Notes: generated by a model from the letters alone, not told the origin. A stretch of 64,000 bases of DNA from Sphingomonas phyllosphaerae (GCA_036946405.1 JAQIJC010000001.1:2865501-2929500), one strand, 5' to 3'. Positions 16,211-25,748 are shown, numbered from the stretch's first letter. Translations and numbers: made by a program.

Positions 16211-17679
16211 TGGACCAGCATTTCCCGCTGCCTGTTGTAATAGTCGTCCGCTGTCGGACAGCGCAGCACCGCCTGCTGGATCGCCGCCCGATACGCCGCC
16301 ATCGCCCGTTCGCTCTCGGCGGCGGGCGTCGTGTCGATCAGCGGGTCGATCCGCCGCGGCAACGCGCCCTGCCCCAGCAACACCGCCAGCCAGTCGTCGC
16401 GCGCGAACGTCTCTTCCTCGAAGAACGGCAACCGTCCCCGCTCCGTGAACAGCGCCAGCGTCCGCGCCAGGCTGTCGGGAAGGTCGCGCGGCGGCTGCCA
16501 GAACGGCTCGCCACGCCGCGCGGTTGCGTAATGGCAGAGCACGAAATCGCGGACCCGCGCGATTTCGGCCTGCGCCTGCCGATTGTAATCGGCGACCTCC
16601 AGCGGGTGACAGGCGCGTCCGGGCAGCATCGCCACGATCCGGTCGATCGCGCTGTGCGCCAGATGCAGATTGGTGAAGTCGAGCGGTTCGATCACCGTCG
16701 CCGCATCGCCGATCGCGACGCAATTGCGCGCCCATGGCGCCGGTCGCGTGCCCTGCCGGAAGGCGACCGCCGGACCTGCCTCTTCCGACAGCGCATCACG
16801 TGCCGCCTCGTCCGACAACAGCGCGCTGGCATAGCACAGGCCGTGCAGCACCCGCCCCGGCGCCGCGCTCCGCCACCGCCATCCGGTCGGCAAGGCGGTC
16901 ACCCGGTCGAGCGGCGACACGGGTTCCGGCGCGCTCTCCGCCATGATCAGCCGGTCGCACCGCAACCACCGCGTCCAGTCTTCCCACGTAGCGTCGATCG
17001 CCCCGCGCACCATCGCGCGCGGGCCGCTGGCATCGACGAACAGATCGGCGGTCACCGCGCCGCCATCGGTCAGCACCAGCCGTTCGACGAATCCGTCGCC
17101 GCCGCGTAGCTCCACGCCCGCGACCGTCCCGACAACGACCAGGACTCCCAGATGCCGCGCGAACGCCTCCAGCATCGCGCGATAGCGTGCGACATCCAGC
17201 ACCAGCGCGGGCTGAATACCGGCAAGGATCGGCGACGACGGCGCCGCCATCCGCCCCGCCCGCGCCAGCACCGCCGCGGGTGCGTGGTGGTCGAACGGCG
17301 CGGCGGCCCCGGCCCGCGCCGCCCGTACCCAATGATGGTGGAAAGACGCGGTCCCGAACGGCTGCCCGTACGGTCCATAAGCGTGGACATAGGGCGGCAG
17401 CCCGTCCGCCCATCCCTCGAACAGCGCCCCCAATCGCCACCCGCCGCCCGCGCGCAGCACCGCATCGCCTTCGCTCAGGCCGAGATCGTCATGGAAACCG
17501 ATCGCTGAAGGCAGCGTCTGCGGGATCAGGTCCGCCAGCGCGTCGGGCGCAGGCGGCGTCGCCACGATCGTGACCGCCACGCCCGGCACGCGCCGTCGCA
17601 GCGCCGCCGCCGCCGACCAGCCGACGATCCCGCCGCCCACGACCGCGATATGCCGGATCGGCGCGTCGAGCATCGTCAC
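16207..17679 (-). CDS. Halogenase-like flavoprotein lacking catalytic Lys and Glu (probably non-halogenating)
   Basis: This 490-residue protein clearly belongs to the halogenase family (VVGGGIVGW for FAD, ADLFVDASGPRAMV, DRIVAMLPGRACHPLEVADYN, RVRDFVLCHYATARRGEPFW). However, the position of the catalytic Lys is Arg82 in GGGWRLGALF. The GVGEATIP block is absent. W-x-W-x-I-P is altered to GWRWRSAAPG, and the catalytic Glu of PLEST is Asp in IEPLDFTN. The frame is intact and held in the operon by a GTGA overlap upstream and an ATGA overlap downstream, so it is conserved rather than a pseudogene. It may be an inactive partner, a regulatory subunit or an enzyme of another flavin reaction. An ATG two codons inside the GTG start is an alternative. 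Confidence 0.85.
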   Translation of the reverse strand: MTMLDAPIRHIAVVGGGIVGWSAAAALRRRVPGVAVTIVATPPAPDALADLIPQTLPSAIGFHDDLGLSEGDAVLRAGGGWRLGALFEGWADGLPPYVHAYGPYGQPFGTASFHHHWVRAARAGAAAPFDHHAPAAVLARAGRMAAPSSPILAGIQPALVLDVARYRAMLEAFARHLGVLVVVGTVAGVELRGGDGFVERLVLTDGGAVTADLFVDASGPRAMVRGAIDATWEDWTRWLRCDRLIMAESAPEPVSPLDRVTALPTGWRWRSAAPGRVLHGLCYASALLSDEAARDALSEEAGPAVAFRQGTRPAPWARNCVAIGDAATVIEPLDFTNLHLAHSAIDRIVAMLPGRACHPLEVADYNRQAQAEIARVRDFVLCHYATARRGEPFWQPPRDLPDSLARTLALFTERGRLPFFEEETFARDDWLAVLLGQGALPRRIDPLIDTTPAAESERAMAAYRAAIQQAVLRCPTADDYYNRQREMLVQ

Positions 17680-19190
17680 GCCGCCGCCGGCATCGGGCAG
17701 TATCGCGACAGGAACGCAGCGTGGTCGGGCATCGCGCCGACCGCCGCAGCGATCTCGCCCTGCATCCGCTCCAGCCCCGCCACCAGACGGTCGAGCGACG
17801 GCCCCTCCGCGCGCGGATCGGTGCCGACCGGCACGACGCGCTGCCCGAGATAGACCGACACCCAGCTGGCATCGAGGAACGCGCCCTCGCGGTATTTCAC
17901 GACCCGCCCGCGCCGGCGAAACAGCGCCATCTTCTCGGCGAGGCTGTCGGGGATCGGCATCGTGCGGACATAGTTCCAGAATGGCGAGTCATCGCGCTCG
18001 GTCGCATGATAATGCAGGATCAGGAAGTCGCGGACCCGGTCATATTCCATGTTGATCAGCCGGTTGAACTCGTCGCGATCGACCGACGAGATCGCGCGTT
18101 CCGGGAACAGCTCGACCAAAGCGGTGATCGCCTGCTGCACCAGATAGAGGCTCGTCGATTCGAGCGGCTCGAGGAAACCGGACGCGAGCCCGATCGCCAC
18201 GACATTGCCCGACCAGCTCCGCGTCCGCCGCCCGGCCTTGAACCGCAAGGTGCGAGGCGCGACCAATGGCTCCCCCTCGACCGCCCCGATCAGCGCGTCG
18301 GCGGCGTCGGTTTCAGACAGGAAGTCGCTCGCGAACACATAGCCATTGCCGGTGCGGTGCTGAAGCGGAATGCGCCAGCGCCATCCGGACGGCATCGCCA
18401 CCGCGCTGGTGTACGGCGTCACCGAGGTTTCGGTCCGGCACGGCATCGCCACCGCGCGATCGGCGGGCAACCAGCGCGACCAGTCCTCGAACGGCTCGCC
18501 CAGTTCCTTCCCGATCAACAGCGCGGCGAAGCCCGAGCAATCGACGAACAGATCGCCCTCGACCCGCCGCCCGTCATCGAGCACGAGCGCGGTGACGTCG
18601 CCGCTCTCCACGTCGCGCTCGGCGGAGACGATCCGCCCTTCGGTCCGCCGCGCGCCAAGCTGCTCGGCAAAGCGTCGCAGGTAGGGCGCAAAGGCCACTG
18701 CATCGAACTGATAGGCATAGCCGAACGTCGAGGCGATCTGTTGCGCATCGCGCGACGGCTGACCGAAGCGATTGGCGCGCGCCAGCGAACAGGCCATCGA
18801 GAACGCCTCGATCGGCGGCAACGCCACCCCGGCGCGCAGCAACCGCGTATAATAATGATGGAATTGTACAGCGCCGCTGCCGCGCCCGAACGTACCGAAC
18901 GGATGGATGTAGCTATCGCCGATCCGCCCCCAATCGCGAAACTCGATCCCCAGTTTGAACGTGGCGCGAGTCGCCGCCATGAAGTCCGCCTCGACGATGC
19001 CGAGCCGTTCGTTGAAGGCGCGGATGTGCGGCAAGGTCGCCTCGCCAACGCCGATGATGCCGATCGCTTCCGACTCGACCAGCTCCACCGAACAGCGAGT
19101 CGGCAGCAACCGGGCCAGCGCCGCCGCGGTCATCCAGCCGGAGGTGCCCCCGCCGACGACCACCACCCGCTGCCTCGCTGCCCGCTCCAT
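17676..19190 (-). CDS. Flavin-dependent halogenase (tryptophan halogenase family), copy 3, first gene of the operon
   Basis: A 504-residue FAD-dependent halogenase. GGGTSGW is at residues 13-19, GVGEATLP at about 47-54, catalytic Lys79 in ATFKLGIEF at exactly the PrnA number, W270-x-W272-x-I-P, and Glu344 in EPLEST. These residues are those needed to form HOCl or HOBr from the flavin peroxide and pass it to the substrate through Lys. It is the promoter-proximal gene of the five-gene minus-strand operon and lies 226 bp from the divergent TonB receptor, so uptake and modification are probably co-regulated. The substrate may be larger than free tryptophan, which is inferred from context only. 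Confidence 0.93.
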   Translation of the reverse strand: MERAARQRVVVVGGGTSGWMTAAALARLLPTRCSVELVESEAIGIIGVGEATLPHIRAFNERLGIVEADFMAATRATFKLGIEFRDWGRIGDSYIHPFGTFGRGSGAVQFHHYYTRLLRAGVALPPIEAFSMACSLARANRFGQPSRDAQQIASTFGYAYQFDAVAFAPYLRRFAEQLGARRTEGRIVSAERDVESGDVTALVLDDGRRVEGDLFVDCSGFAALLIGKELGEPFEDWSRWLPADRAVAMPCRTETSVTPYTSAVAMPSGWRWRIPLQHRTGNGYVFASDFLSETDAADALIGAVEGEPLVAPRTLRFKAGRRTRSWSGNVVAIGLASGFLEPLESTSLYLVQQAITALVELFPERAISSVDRDEFNRLINMEYDRVRDFLILHYHATERDDSPFWNYVRTMPIPDSLAEKMALFRRRGRVVKYREGAFLDASWVSVYLGQRVVPVGTDPRAEGPSLDRLVAGLERMQGEIAAAVGAMPDHAAFLSRYCPMPAAA

Positions 19191-19294
19191 CCATCCTATC
19201 CCGTAATGACACGCTCGTACGTGTTCCCGCGACCGTCGTCATACCCCGTTTCCCGCTCCCGGAAACCGTCATTCGGCTGGCGGAGAAATATCGC

Positions 19295-19308
19295 TGTTAG
19301 CGCAAACA
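19295..19308. promoter_or_regulatory. Candidate LacI-family operator in the divergent halogenase/TonB-receptor promoter region
   Basis: TGTTAGCGCAAACA is a 14-bp palindrome with a single mismatched pair. It is close to the TGTTAGCGCTAACA sites used by LacI-type sugar regulators in related bacteria. A weaker second half-match TTGCGTTA follows at 19316-19323. It lies between 19190 and 19417, where both divergent promoters must be. No LacI gene is present in the window, so the regulator would be encoded elsewhere. Confidence 0.5.
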
Positions 19309-19416
19309 AACTGTCTTGCGTTAGTACCGTGACGGTCGTACCCAAGGGGAGAAGATGCCGCACCAACTTGGTGATGAGACATCCGTTCAGGTATGAAATT
19401 AGGTGGGGATCTGATA

Positions 19417-22400
19417 ATGGCTGACGAGATTTCGCTCGCGCGCGGGGACCGTACCCGAAGCCGGAACAAGGCCATTCTTGCCGGCGTGTCCGCTACCGCG
19501 ATGTGCGTGTTTGCGTTGAGCGCTCCCGCCCTTGCACAGACCGGCGCAGCCAGCGGCCAGAACACTGCCGGTGCCGCGGCCCCGGTCAACGTGCCCGGCG
19601 GTGATCCGGCCGTCCAGTCGACCGGCGACGTTCCCGCCAGCGACGCCACGGGTGCCGACGACGTCGTCGTGACCGGCATCCGGCAGAGCCTCGCCAACGC
19701 GCAGACGATCAAGCGCAATTCCGACACCGTCGTCGACGCGATCACCGCGCAGGATATCGGCGCGCTGCCCGATCGTTCGGTGACCGAAGCGCTGCAACGC
19801 GTCCCCGGCGTGTCGATCAACCGCTTCGCCGGCAACAACGATCCGGATCACTTCTCGGTCGAGGGCTCGGGCGTCAACGTCCGCGGCCTCAACTTCGTTC
19901 GGTCGGAGTTCAACGGCCGCGACACCTTCTCGGCGGGCATAGGCGGTCAGGCGATCAACTTCGCCGACGTGCCGTCCGAATTGCTCGGCTCGGTCGAGGT
20001 CTACAAGAACGCCACCGCCGATCTGATCGAGGGCGGCCTTGCCGGCACCGTCAACCTCAACACGCGCAAGCCCTTCGACAACAAGGGCTTCCACATCGGT
20101 GGCGGCGTCGAGGCCAATTACGGTGACTTCGCCAAGAAGTGGGCGCCTACCGGCTCGCTGCTCGTCTCGAACACGTGGGAGACGCCGATCGGTCGCTTCG
20201 GCTTCCTCGCCAACGCCTCCTATTCGCAGCTCAAGAGCCGCGCCGACGGTATTCAGGTCACCAACTTCCAGACCCGCGACGGCGTGCAGGCGGCGACCGG
20301 CACCGGCACCAACACCACGATCACCTGCCGCAACCAGCTGCCCGGCACCACCGATGCCAATACGCTGCTGCCGGGCACGATCACCGGCGTCGGCGGCGCG
20401 AATTTCAACAATCCCGCCAACACCTGCGGCAACACCGGCACGCCCGGCGCGGACGGTTTCGCCGATCCGACCGCGATCGCTTATGCCCCGATCGGCGGCC
20501 AGTTCCGCAGTCAGGACTATGACCGCAAGCGCGACGGACAGGCGCTGGCGGTGCAATGGCAGAGCAACGACGAGCGCACGACCTTCACCGCGCAGTTCCT
20601 GCGCACGCACTCCAGCAATGCGTGGGGCGAGCACACGTTCGAGACCGCGCCCGATCTTTCGGAATACAGCACCTATCCCGCCGGCTGTCAGCAGAACAGC
20701 AACGGCCCGGTCAACGGCGCCAACAACGCCACCACCCGCGCGGAATGCCAGCTGAACGGCTCGGGCCAGTTCGTGTTCGGCAACAACCAGCGTGGCAACG
20801 GCTACAACCCGGCCGGCGGCCCCTATCCGAACTACGTCTACGACAGCAACGGCCTGTTCCAGAGCGGCTTCATCACGCTCCCCGGCGCGGGGTGGCGCAC
20901 GGCCTCGAGCGGCTCGCCCACCACGACGGTTCCCTCGGGCGGTGCGCAGCAATCGCTGTCGCGGCGTCAGGTCTATGACGAGAATCTCGTCAAGGACGCC
21001 GGTTTCAACCTCAAGATCAACCCGGACGATCATTGGTCGATCGGCCTCGACGTCGACTATACCTATGCCAAGCACGACGTCACCGATCTCAGCGTCTTCG
21101 GCTCGACCTTCGCGGACAGCGAATTGGACCTGACCGGCAAGCTGCCCGTCGTCGTCCCGCACAAGCCGCTGACGCTTGCCGCCAATTGGGCGACGCCGAA
21201 TCCGGCGATGGCCGCCGCCACCGACAGCGAATATTTCGCCAGCCGTGACTTCCAGTTCTGGCGCGCGGCGATGGATCACATCGAACACAGCGTCGGTGAG
21301 GAATATCAGGTCAAGGGTGACTTCGCCTACAAGTTCGACGACGGTGACTTCCTGCAACGCGTCAAATTCGGCGCGCGCTACGCCGAACGAACGCAGGACG
21401 TGCGCTACACCGCGTACAATTGGGGCGCGATCAGCGAGATCTGGTCGGGTGCGCCGGTCACCTTCAATCAGGGCGATACCAGCCGATCGTCGCTCTATAC
21501 GTTCAATAACTTCTACCGTGGCCAGACCTCCGCGCCACCCAGCGCCTATTATTACAATGGCGACCTCATCAACGACTACAATTCCGCCGTCAGCTTCTTC
21601 CAGACGCAGAACGATATCTGGCGCAACACCAACGGTGCCACCGCGACCAACCGCTTCGTCGGCGCGGGGCAGCGGGCCGGCGCGATCCCGGGCACGGCCT
21701 TCCTGCCGTCCGAAGTGTCGAACGTCCGCCAGATGGACTCGGCCGCTTATGCGATGCTGCAGTTCGGCAACAACGAGCCGGTGTTCGGCGACATTCGCGT
21801 CTCGGGTAACATCGGCGTGCGCTACGTCCGCACGACGGTGAATTCGCGCACCGAAACCGCCGTTCCGAACCGCAGCGAGCTTGGCGTCGTCGATCCCTTC
21901 TCCACCCGCTGCGTCGCCACGTCGCGGCAATTGCCCGATGGAACCGTTCAGGTCACCCAGCCCGGCGGCGTCTGCAATCTCGGCGCGACCGAATATGAGC
22001 GGCTGCGCACCTTCGCGACGGATGGCTATGCGTCGCAACCGGCCTTCTTCAGCAACAGCTATGGCTATTTCCTGCCGAGCGCGAACCTGAAGCTTGGTGT
22101 CACCCGCGATCTGATCGTGCGTCTTGCGGGATCGAAGGTGCTGACCCGCCCCGACTTCGCGAACATCCGTCCGTATGTGACGTATGCGCTGGAGCCCGGC
22201 TCGGGCACCGTCACGATCAACGCCGGCAATCCGTATCTGAAGCCGGCCACCGCGTGGCAGTTCGACGCGACCGTCGAATGGTATTTCGCGCGCGTCGGGC
22301 AGTTGTCGATCGACGCTTTCTATAAGAGCGTCGACGGCTTCTTCTACCAGTCGCTCGTCAACCGCTCGGTCACGAACAACGGCATCACGCAGAACATCCA

Positions 22401-22953
22401 GGCGCGTGGTCCCGCCAATTATGCCGGCAAGGGCAAGATCAAGGGGTTCGAGGTCGCCTATCAGCAGACCTTCGACTTCCTGCCCGGCTTCCTCAACGGG
22501 CTCGGCTTCAACGGCAACTACACGTTCATCGACAGTTCGGGTCTTCCCAACTCGTTCCTGAACGGTGGCACGCCGTCGTCGGGGTCGACGATCCCCAAGG
22601 GCAATCTGCCGCTGGAAGGCTTGTCGAAGCACAATTTCAATGCGACCGCCTTCTACGAAAAGGGACCGATCTCGCTACGCGCCGCCTACAACTGGCGCTC
22701 GCGGTTCCTGTTGACCGCCGCGGACGTGATCTTCCCGTACACGTCGATCTTCAACGACGCGACCGGGCAGCTCGACGCCTCGGCCTTCATCAACATCAAT
22801 CGCTATGTGAAGCTGGGCGTGCAGGGTGTGAACCTGACCAACACGACCACCAAGCTGCTTCAGGCGTACAAGGGGGGCTCCGACGATCTGGCGCCGCGTT
22901 CGTACTTCACCAACGACCGCCGCTTCTCGATCATCCTGCGCGCCAATTACTAA
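19417..22953 (+). CDS. Large TonB-dependent receptor linked to the halogenase operon
   Basis: An 1178-residue outer-membrane receptor. The ATG at 19417 is chosen because AGGTGGGG precedes it; an ATG eight codons upstream is possible. A signal peptide ends near ALAQT. VVVTGIRQSLANAQTIKRNSD is the TonB-box and plug start typical of the Caulobacter/Xanthomonas carbohydrate-type receptors. The plug motifs LPDRSVTEALQRVPGVSI, VRGLN and GGLAGTVNLNTRKP follow. The barrel ends in SIILRANY, a proper outer-membrane C-terminus. At nearly 1200 residues it belongs to the large subclass. The divergent halogenase operon suggests that the imported compound is also the halogenase substrate or that both respond to the same signal. 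Confidence 0.94.
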   Translation: MADEISLARGDRTRSRNKAILAGVSATAMCVFALSAPALAQTGAASGQNTAGAAAPVNVPGGDPAVQSTGDVPASDATGADDVVVTGIRQSLANAQTIKRNSDTVVDAITAQDIGALPDRSVTEALQRVPGVSINRFAGNNDPDHFSVEGSGVNVRGLNFVRSEFNGRDTFSAGIGGQAINFADVPSELLGSVEVYKNATADLIEGGLAGTVNLNTRKPFDNKGFHIGGGVEANYGDFAKKWAPTGSLLVSNTWETPIGRFGFLANASYSQLKSRADGIQVTNFQTRDGVQAATGTGTNTTITCRNQLPGTTDANTLLPGTITGVGGANFNNPANTCGNTGTPGADGFADPTAIAYAPIGGQFRSQDYDRKRDGQALAVQWQSNDERTTFTAQFLRTHSSNAWGEHTFETAPDLSEYSTYPAGCQQNSNGPVNGANNATTRAECQLNGSGQFVFGNNQRGNGYNPAGGPYPNYVYDSNGLFQSGFITLPGAGWRTASSGSPTTTVPSGGAQQSLSRRQVYDENLVKDAGFNLKINPDDHWSIGLDVDYTYAKHDVTDLSVFGSTFADSELDLTGKLPVVVPHKPLTLAANWATPNPAMAAATDSEYFASRDFQFWRAAMDHIEHSVGEEYQVKGDFAYKFDDGDFLQRVKFGARYAERTQDVRYTAYNWGAISEIWSGAPVTFNQGDTSRSSLYTFNNFYRGQTSAPPSAYYYNGDLINDYNSAVSFFQTQNDIWRNTNGATATNRFVGAGQRAGAIPGTAFLPSEVSNVRQMDSAAYAMLQFGNNEPVFGDIRVSGNIGVRYVRTTVNSRTETAVPNRSELGVVDPFSTRCVATSRQLPDGTVQVTQPGGVCNLGATEYERLRTFATDGYASQPAFFSNSYGYFLPSANLKLGVTRDLIVRLAGSKVLTRPDFANIRPYVTYALEPGSGTVTINAGNPYLKPATAWQFDATVEWYFARVGQLSIDAFYKSVDGFFYQSLVNRSVTNNGITQNIQARGPANYAGKGKIKGFEVAYQQTFDFLPGFLNGLGFNGNYTFIDSSGLPNSFLNGGTPSSGSTIPKGNLPLEGLSKHNFNATAFYEKGPISLRAAYNWRSRFLLTAADVIFPYTSIFNDATGQLDASAFININRYVKLGVQGVNLTNTTTKLLQAYKGGSDDLAPRSYFTNDRRFSIILRANY

Positions 22954-22961
22954 GGCAAACT

Positions 22962-23024
22962 CCCCTCCCTCTCGGGGGAGGGGCCGGGGGTGGGGGCCGT
23001 GTCTCACCGAGACCAGCCCCCACC
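22962..23024. terminator. Two consecutive hairpins between convergent TonB-receptor and xylanase genes
   Basis: The first hairpin pairs CCCCTCCC with GGGAGGGG (22962-22983). The second pairs GGTGGGGGC with GCCCCCACC (22989-23024) and contains an inner GTCTC/GAGAC stem. Neither has a long T-run, but the position between convergent ends fits a bidirectional transcription stop. Confidence 0.6.
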
Positions 23025-23027
23025 TTG

Positions 23028-24164
23028 TCATGCCACCCGCGCCGGCGCAGCCGCTATTGCCTGAGCAATCGTCGCGCGCAGCGGCTTGGCGCGATAGTCG
23101 GCATCATAGGGGCATGGCCGCCGCGCCGCCTTGTCGGCGCGAGGCTCGAACGGGCCGATCCAGCTGAACCGGTCGCACAGCCCCCATGCGACCACGTCGC
23201 GAAGCTGCGGATAGGAGAACATGACGTCGAGATAGCGGCGCGCGTAATCCGCGACACCGCGGTCACGCACCGTCGGGTCCACCGGCAGGCCGTTGTCGCG
23301 CACGTCCAGCTCGGTGATCAACAGCCGGTATCCCATGCCGGTCACCGCATCGAGGAACTGCCGCCAGTCGCGCTCATAGGCGCGCGCGCTTCCGCTCGTA
23401 TCGGGTCCGGCGGTCACGATATGCGACTGGACGCCCAGCGCATGGACCGGCACCCCGCGCCGCCGAAAGCCTTCCAGCAACCGCAACACACCCGCGCGGT
23501 GTGCGGCATTGCCCGGCTCCCAGCTCATATAGTCGTTGTAGACAAGCTCAGCGTGCGGCGCCTGCGCGTGCGCGGTGCGGAAAGCGAGGTCGAGCAACGC
23601 TTCCGTTCCGCCCATCGCCTGGCTCAGCGTGGTCGCTTCCAGCGCGCCGGTTTCCGGTGTCACCGCTTCGTTCACCACGTCGTAACTGGCGATCCGTTTG
23701 CCGTATCGCTGTGTCACCGTCGTGATATGATCGGTGATAATCTTGGCCGCGGCGTGGGACGGGCGCGCGCCGAAGTCGTATTTTTCGAGCCAGACCGGCA
23801 TCCATTTGCGGCGCTGCCACAGCAGATTGTGACCCCTTACCGCCATCCGGTTCGCCGTCGCCCACGCCATGATCCGGTCGAAAGCGGCGAAGTCGAACTT
23901 GCCCGGGGCGGGTCTAAGATGCTGCCACTTCATCTCATTTTCGGCCACCAGCACCCCGCACTCCGCGCGTAGCAACGCGGCATAGGCCGGGTTGTCCATC
24001 GATGCGCCACGCGGACGCGCCGACAACGCCGATCCAAACCTCAACCCCCTCCCCCGCGCCATCGCGTCGAGCCCAGCGTCGTCGGCCAAGGCATTGCCGG
24101 ATAACGCAAAAGGAAGGGCCATCCCTCCAGCCAGGCTCGCGCGCCTCGTGATCTTTTCAGTCAT
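23028..24164 (-). CDS. Endo-1,4-beta-xylanase, glycoside hydrolase family 10
   Basis: GH10 enzymes cut the xylan main chain. The 378-residue protein starts with ITRRASLAGG, a twin-arginine-like signal, and continues into the barrel with HNLLWQRRKWMPVW, acid/base Glu166 in YDVVNEAV, ALGVQSHI and nucleophile Glu285 in LLITELDVRD. WGLCDRFSWI near the end is the conserved substrate-binding Trp segment. No carbohydrate-binding module is attached. It is convergent with the large TonB receptor and divergent from the M20 peptidase gene. Together with the GH39 and uronate genes it suggests glucuronoxylan use, an inference from family composition. Confidence 0.94.
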   Translation of the reverse strand: MTEKITRRASLAGGMALPFALSGNALADDAGLDAMARGRGLRFGSALSARPRGASMDNPAYAALLRAECGVLVAENEMKWQHLRPAPGKFDFAAFDRIMAWATANRMAVRGHNLLWQRRKWMPVWLEKYDFGARPSHAAAKIITDHITTVTQRYGKRIASYDVVNEAVTPETGALEATTLSQAMGGTEALLDLAFRTAHAQAPHAELVYNDYMSWEPGNAAHRAGVLRLLEGFRRRGVPVHALGVQSHIVTAGPDTSGSARAYERDWRQFLDAVTGMGYRLLITELDVRDNGLPVDPTVRDRGVADYARRYLDVMFSYPQLRDVVAWGLCDRFSWIGPFEPRADKAARRPCPYDADYRAKPLRATIAQAIAAAPARVA

Positions 24165-24362
24165 TTCCGTCCCTCGCGCTCCGCCGTGCGCACAGTAGAT
24201 GATGTAACGACGTCAAGCGCCAGAGATATCCCGGAAATGCGTGTCGCCCCGTCACGCGAGCCGTCGGGCTTGCGGATCGGTAGGTGCGCGCCACGGCGGC
24301 AAGCAGGTTGCCTTTTTGCCTCGGCGGCCTAGCATCGTCGAACGCGTGGCGGGGACAATATC

Positions 24363-25748
24363 ATGAAGCGTGAATGGGTTCGTCTTGGGTTTGGCGCCGC
24401 ATTGCTGTGCGCCACGCCACTCACCGCCCTCCGTGCCGAGCCCGCCGCGGAGACGCAGGCGCTCGATATTGCCAAGCGCGCGATCGCGTTCCGCAGCGTC
24501 GCCGGCCCCGGCAACCAGACCCCGCAGCTCGCCGCCTATCTCAAATTGGTGCTGGTCGCGGGCGGAATCACCGATGTCACCGTCACCCCCGTCGACGATA
24601 CCGCTTATCTGATCGCGCGTTGGCCGGGCAGCGATCGCGCGGCCAAGCCTTTGGTAATCTCCGGTCATATCGACGTCGTCGAGGCGAAGCCGGCCGACTG
24701 GCAGCGCGATCCATTTACCCCGGTGATCGAGAACGGCTATCTCTATGGCCGCGGCGCAACCGACATGAAGCTTGATGCTGCGGTCACGATCGCCGCGCTC
24801 TTGCAGATGAAGCGCCAAGGATATCGTCCGCGCCGCGACATCGTGCTCGAATTTTCCGGCGACGAGGAGACGCGCATGAAGACCAGCGCGCTGATCGCCG
24901 AGCAGCTCAAGAACGCCGAGCTGGTCATCAACATCGACGGCGGCGGTGGGCGGCTGGGCGAGGATGGGCGTCCGCAATTCTTCACCTGGAACGGCGCCGA
25001 GAAGACCTATGCCGATTTCGAGCTGACCGTCACCAACCCCGGTGGACACAGTTCGGCACCGCGTCCCGAAAACGCGATCAACCAATTGTCGGCCGCATTG
25101 GTGCGGATCGAGAATTACCGCTTTTCGCCGCAAGTGTCCGACCTAACGAAGAAATTCTTCGAGGAAGCAGCCAAACAGAAGACCGGCGCGCTCGCCGCCG
25201 CGATGCGCGCTTTCGCCGCCAATCCCAAGGATGAGCAGGCGATCGCCACGCTTGCCGCCGATCCCGCCTATGTCGGCCAGATCGGCACCACCTGCGTCGC
25301 GACGATGGTGAGTGGCGGCCACGCGCTGAACGCGCTGCCGCAGCGCGCAACGGCCAACATTAATTGTCGCATCTTCCCCGGCGTGAAACCGGCCGATGTG
25401 ATGGCGACGCTCAAGCAGGTCGCCGCCGAGCCGAAGCTCACGATCCGCGACGTCAGCGAGGGCTCGGTCCCCAACGACGCGTCGCCGATGCGCCCCGATT
25501 TCGTCGCCGCGGTGAGCAAGGCGATCGCCAAGACCCGCCCCGGTGTGCCGGTGTTCCCCAGCATGTCGGCCGGCGCGAGCGACAGCATGTGGTTCCGCTT
25601 TCACCACGTGCCCAGCTACGGCGCGAGCCCGACGTTCATCAAGGAGTCGGATGATTTCAGCCACGGGCTGAACGAGCGCACCCCGATCGACAATATCGCA
25701 CCCGGCATCGCTTACTATCAGTCGCTTTTCACCGACCTGTCGCGATAG
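24363..25748 (+). CDS. M20 family metallopeptidase, exported
   Basis: Zinc-dependent exopeptidase or amidohydrolase of 461 residues with a signal peptide ending near ALRAEP. The metal-site blocks of the M20 family are present: ISGHIDVVEA with the first His and following Asp, YGRGATDMKLD with the bridging Asp, and EFSGDEET with the catalytic Glu pair. The lid (dimerisation) domain begins near NPGGHSSAP. The C-terminal GASDSMWFRF and HGLNERTP provide the last metal ligand. It is probably periplasmic and processes peptides or aminoacyl compounds. No operon partner is obvious; the next gene is convergent. Confidence 0.9.
   Translation: MKREWVRLGFGAALLCATPLTALRAEPAAETQALDIAKRAIAFRSVAGPGNQTPQLAAYLKLVLVAGGITDVTVTPVDDTAYLIARWPGSDRAAKPLVISGHIDVVEAKPADWQRDPFTPVIENGYLYGRGATDMKLDAAVTIAALLQMKRQGYRPRRDIVLEFSGDEETRMKTSALIAEQLKNAELVINIDGGGGRLGEDGRPQFFTWNGAEKTYADFELTVTNPGGHSSAPRPENAINQLSAALVRIENYRFSPQVSDLTKKFFEEAAKQKTGALAAAMRAFAANPKDEQAIATLAADPAYVGQIGTTCVATMVSGGHALNALPQRATANINCRIFPGVKPADVMATLKQVAAEPKLTIRDVSEGSVPNDASPMRPDFVAAVSKAIAKTRPGVPVFPSMSAGASDSMWFRFHHVPSYGASPTFIKESDDFSHGLNERTPIDNIAPGIAYYQSLFTDLSR

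Noticed and set aside
24196..24220. TGATGT-AACG-ACGTCA upstream of the xylanase gene as an operator
   Set aside because: Imperfect and short; no second copy or matching regulator was found in the window.
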